From Planctomycetota bacterium (GTDB lineage: Bacteria; Planctomycetota; MHYJ01; JACQXL01): DNA of 5,466 nucleotides. The stretch lies in the NCBI GenBank assembly GCA_030018555.1, contig JASEHY010000103.1:1-5466 (forward strand). The letters are read 5' to 3'. A model generated the notes under the pieces. That model searched no databases, was not told the origin of the DNA, and was given only the letters and a program-made list of their open reading frames with translations. The translations under genes and the position numbers were made by a program. Below are positions 4,265 to 5,466 of the stretch, in pieces. Numbering within the stretch: position 1 is the stretch's first letter; every line of letters begins with the position of its first letter.

Positions 4265-4899
4265 AATTTAATGCCCCTTGAACCCGGTTTTTCTGCTGCT
4301 ATGCCCTTAGCACAGAGCGGACATTTGTCGGGCTGATATATAGGAGGATTTACTTTTACGAGAGAATTAAATCTTATTCCGAATAAATTCTTGTTCTTTT
4401 CTGGCCTGCGGTCAACCAGAGAAATAATCCCTACTACCTTGCCTCCATATTGCTCTACTATATCCACAACCTCTTTTACTGAACCGCCTGTGGTAATAAC
4501 ATCCTCTGCCACTATCGCTCTATCACCTGCGCTGATACTAAAACCTCTTCTTAAGGTCAGCCCAGTGGGTTCTACTCTTTCCAGATACATTGCCTTTGCC
4601 TTTTGGCGCAAACCAATACCCTTCCTTTGCCATCCCGAATTCCTTCGGGAAAGCATTCTTGCTAACTCATAAGAAATAATTATACCGCCCACGGCAGGAC
4701 CAACGACAATATCTATCTTGTTATTCTTCCATGGAATTATTAACTTCTTGCATAATCTGGCGGTAACATCTGGTCTTTCCAGAATACGGGCACACTGAAC
4801 ATAGGTATCACTGTGATTACCTGAGGTCAGGATAAAATGTCCTTTCTGGATAGCGGATAATCTTTCAAATAACTTATGATAATGCTCTTCAGTTTGCAT
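4261..4899 (-). CDS. pyrE: orotate phosphoribosyltransferase, Thermus-type PyrE
   Basis: Transfers phosphoribose from PRPP to orotate, giving OMP in pyrimidine synthesis; cytosolic. The 212-residue product has the N-terminal GHFILTSGNHSDTYVQ substrate region (20-35), the strand/turn VVGPAVGGIIISYELAR (65-81), ERVEPTGLTLRRGF (107-120) and the PRPP-binding loop AIVAEDVITTGGSV (128-141) with its paired acidic residues E132-D133. The C-terminal CPLC...KPGSRG ending is the Thermus-type variant (TIGR01367-like), where the two Cys resemble half a metal site. Residues ~84-99 (starting SRRNSGWQRKG) are extra relative to the family and coincide with a DNA hairpin at 4633-4650. The insert sits before the catalytic ER...GLTLRRGF loop, so activity is probably retained. 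It starts 3 nt after the secG stop; a GAGGGA Shine-Dalgarno lies 9 nt upstream, inside the end of secG. Its TGA overlaps the yicC ATG. Confidence 0.93.
   Translation of the reverse strand: MQTEEHYHKLFERLSAIQKGHFILTSGNHSDTYVQCARILERPDVTARLCKKLIIPWKNNKIDIVVGPAVGGIIISYELARMLSRRNSGWQRKGIGLRQKAKAMYLERVEPTGLTLRRGFSISAGDRAIVAEDVITTGGSVKEVVDIVEQYGGKVVGIISLVDRRPEKNKNLFGIRFNSLVKVNPPIYQPDKCPLCAKGIAAEKPGSRGIKL
4631..4650. repeat. palindromic insert in pyrE (CATCCCG type)
   Basis: CATCCCGAATTCCTTCGGGA contains TCCCGAA-TTCC-TTCGGGA (7-bp stem, 4-nt loop). It lies in codons for an insertion of ~16 residues (84-99) absent from typical PyrE proteins. It matches the reverse complement of the mutS insert E core (CATCCCGATGTCCATCGGGA) at 17 of 20 bases; the differences are one loop base and one flipped stem pair (A-T for T-A). 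Confidence 0.75.
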
Positions 4900-4902
4900 A
4901 GA

Positions 4903-5394
4903 TTATCTTCCCTCTGGTGAAATAGGTGCAGAGGGTTCTTCGCGTGGTGTTTCAATCGGTGTGGTTGGGCTTACCGGCTGCGTCGACGTTATCGTCTCTG
5001 TGGGCGAAATCGTTATTGGAACATCAGGTATAATAACACTCGGACTTTCTGTAGGTGAAACAGGAGATACCTCTTGTGCTGGTGGAGGTGTTACTGTTTT
5101 CGCTGGAGGTGGGGGAGAAGTTTTTTCACTGCTGATTAGTCCTCTCCCACCGGCGGTACGGGGGAGTTGTGCCAGAACAATTGCCAGTAGCAAGAAAAGG
5201 ACCGCCAGTGCTACCGTAATCTTTGCTGCGACTGAAACCGCCTTAACGCCGAGAAACGAATCCATACCGCCACCGCCCCCGAAGGCACCTGCCAGTCCGC
5301 TTTCACTATAATGTGGCTGTAGCAGAATAATCGCTATAAGCAAAATACATACAATAACAAATATACCAGTCAATACTATCACTAATATTTCCAT
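4903..5394 (-). CDS. secG: protein-export membrane protein SecG
   Basis: SecG is the small accessory subunit of the SecYEG translocon in the inner membrane. The product has two hydrophobic segments, residues ~4-26 (VIVLTGIFVIVCILLIAIILLQP) and ~54-76 (ending AIVLAQLP). The family-typical cytoplasmic loop between them includes SGLAGAFGGGGGMDSFLG. The start ATG at 5394-5392 has AGGAG 5 nt upstream. The family core ends near residue 77; the remaining ~85 residues form a Pro/Thr/Ser-rich, apparently disordered tail with repeated PTE and SPT motifs, making 163 residues against a usual 70-120. Such tails occur in SecG of several phyla, and this one has no recognised function. It is the first gene of a tight secG-pyrE-yicC cluster in this window. 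Confidence 0.93.
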   Translation of the reverse strand: MEILVIVLTGIFVIVCILLIAIILLQPHYSESGLAGAFGGGGGMDSFLGVKAVSVAAKITVALAVLFLLLAIVLAQLPRTAGGRGLISSEKTSPPPPAKTVTPPPAQEVSPVSPTESPSVIIPDVPITISPTETITSTQPVSPTTPIETPREEPSAPISPEGR

Positions 5395-5399
5395 AAATA

Positions 5400-5404
5400 C
5401 TCCT
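5400..5404 (-). promoter_or_regulatory. secG ribosome binding site
   Basis: AGGAG on the minus strand, 5 nt before the ATG at 5394-5392. It supports this start over any internal Met. No clear -35/-10 pair at proper spacing could be found in the 72 bp available upstream, so the operon promoter may lie beyond the window. Confidence 0.75.
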
Positions 5405-5432
5405 TTTCTAAAGACGGTTATATTGAGACTGT

Positions 5433-5466
5433 TGACAAACCCCCTTTTGTCATTGCGAGAGCCGAT
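5433..5466. repeat. inverted repeat and probable start of a dispersed GTCATTGCGAG-type palindrome
   Basis: TGACAAA (5433-5439) and TTTGTCA (5446-5452) form a 7-bp stem with a CCCCCT loop. They are followed by GTCATTGCGAGAGCC, which resembles the first arm of the GTCATTGCGAG...GCAATC dispersed palindromes I recall from many environmental genomes. The right arm would lie beyond the window, so the identification is tentative. No gene is visible between 5395 and 5466. Confidence 0.45.

Noticed and set aside
4305..4330. Zinc finger in the PyrE C-terminus (CPLC)
   Set aside because: Only one Cys pair is present and the motif is a normal ending of Thermus-type PyrE; metal binding is not supported by this sequence alone.
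4391..5311. Plus-strand open frames antisense to pyrE (4391-4672) and secG (4961-5311)
   Set aside because: Both are opposite strongly supported genes; the second mirrors the low-complexity Pro/Thr/Ser tail of SecG.
5395..5466. Sigma-70 promoter for secG (TTGTCA and TATAAC on the minus strand)
   Set aside because: The two boxes are only about 10 bp apart, too close for a normal promoter, and the TTGTCA is part of the inverted repeat.

Overview
The window comes from an unidentified bacterium, probably an uncultured lineage known mainly from metagenomes. The SecG is short with a Pro/Thr/Ser-rich tail, the orotate phosphoribosyltransferase is of the type with a C-terminal CPLC...KPGSR motif (known from Thermus and several deep or candidate phyla), and there is a stand-alone four-helix-bundle (23S rRNA intervening-sequence type) gene. 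These suggest something Planctomycetota- or Omnitrophota-like, but that placement is a low-confidence inference. Coding density is high, and there are no tRNA, rRNA, CRISPR or transposase genes.

Plus-strand half, left to right: the 3' end of a gene whose product ends in an SPOR-like peptidoglycan-binding domain (1-277); a four-helix-bundle/IVS-protein gene (321-710) enclosed by two inverted arrays of a degenerate heptamer (281-315 and 718-752); and mutS (771-3638), encoding the mismatch-recognition ATPase. Minus-strand half, right to left: secG (5394-4903), pyrE (4899-4261) and a yicC-family gene (4264-3506). They are packed as an operon, with a 3-nt gap and then an ATGA stop/start overlap. 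mutS and yicC converge and overlap by 133 bp.

The most striking property is the density of palindromic repeat elements inside conserved housekeeping genes. mutS carries at least five in-frame inserts, each coinciding with a strong inverted repeat and placed where the family alignment (from memory) has a short loop. pyrE and yicC each carry one more. A further 73-bp three-hairpin element lies exactly where mutS and yicC meet and supplies the abnormal C-termini of both proteins. YicC has lost its C-terminal domain there, and MutS lacks most of its usual tail. Two inserts, in mutS (minus strand) and pyrE (plus strand), match at 17 of 20 bases and show a compensatory base-pair swap in the stem, which argues that they are one dispersed family. 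The pattern recalls Rickettsia palindromic elements, with protein-coding palindromes tolerated inside genes, but in an apparently different lineage.

mutS also holds an 11-G homopolymer just upstream of the Walker A motif, a candidate slippage site that would switch mismatch repair off. The four-helix-bundle gene with its inverted heptamer arms looks like an IVS-type element parked between the SPOR gene and mutS. The hairpin in mutS at 2217-2267 has a similar layout, with inverted heptamer repeats around a core hairpin but no gene.
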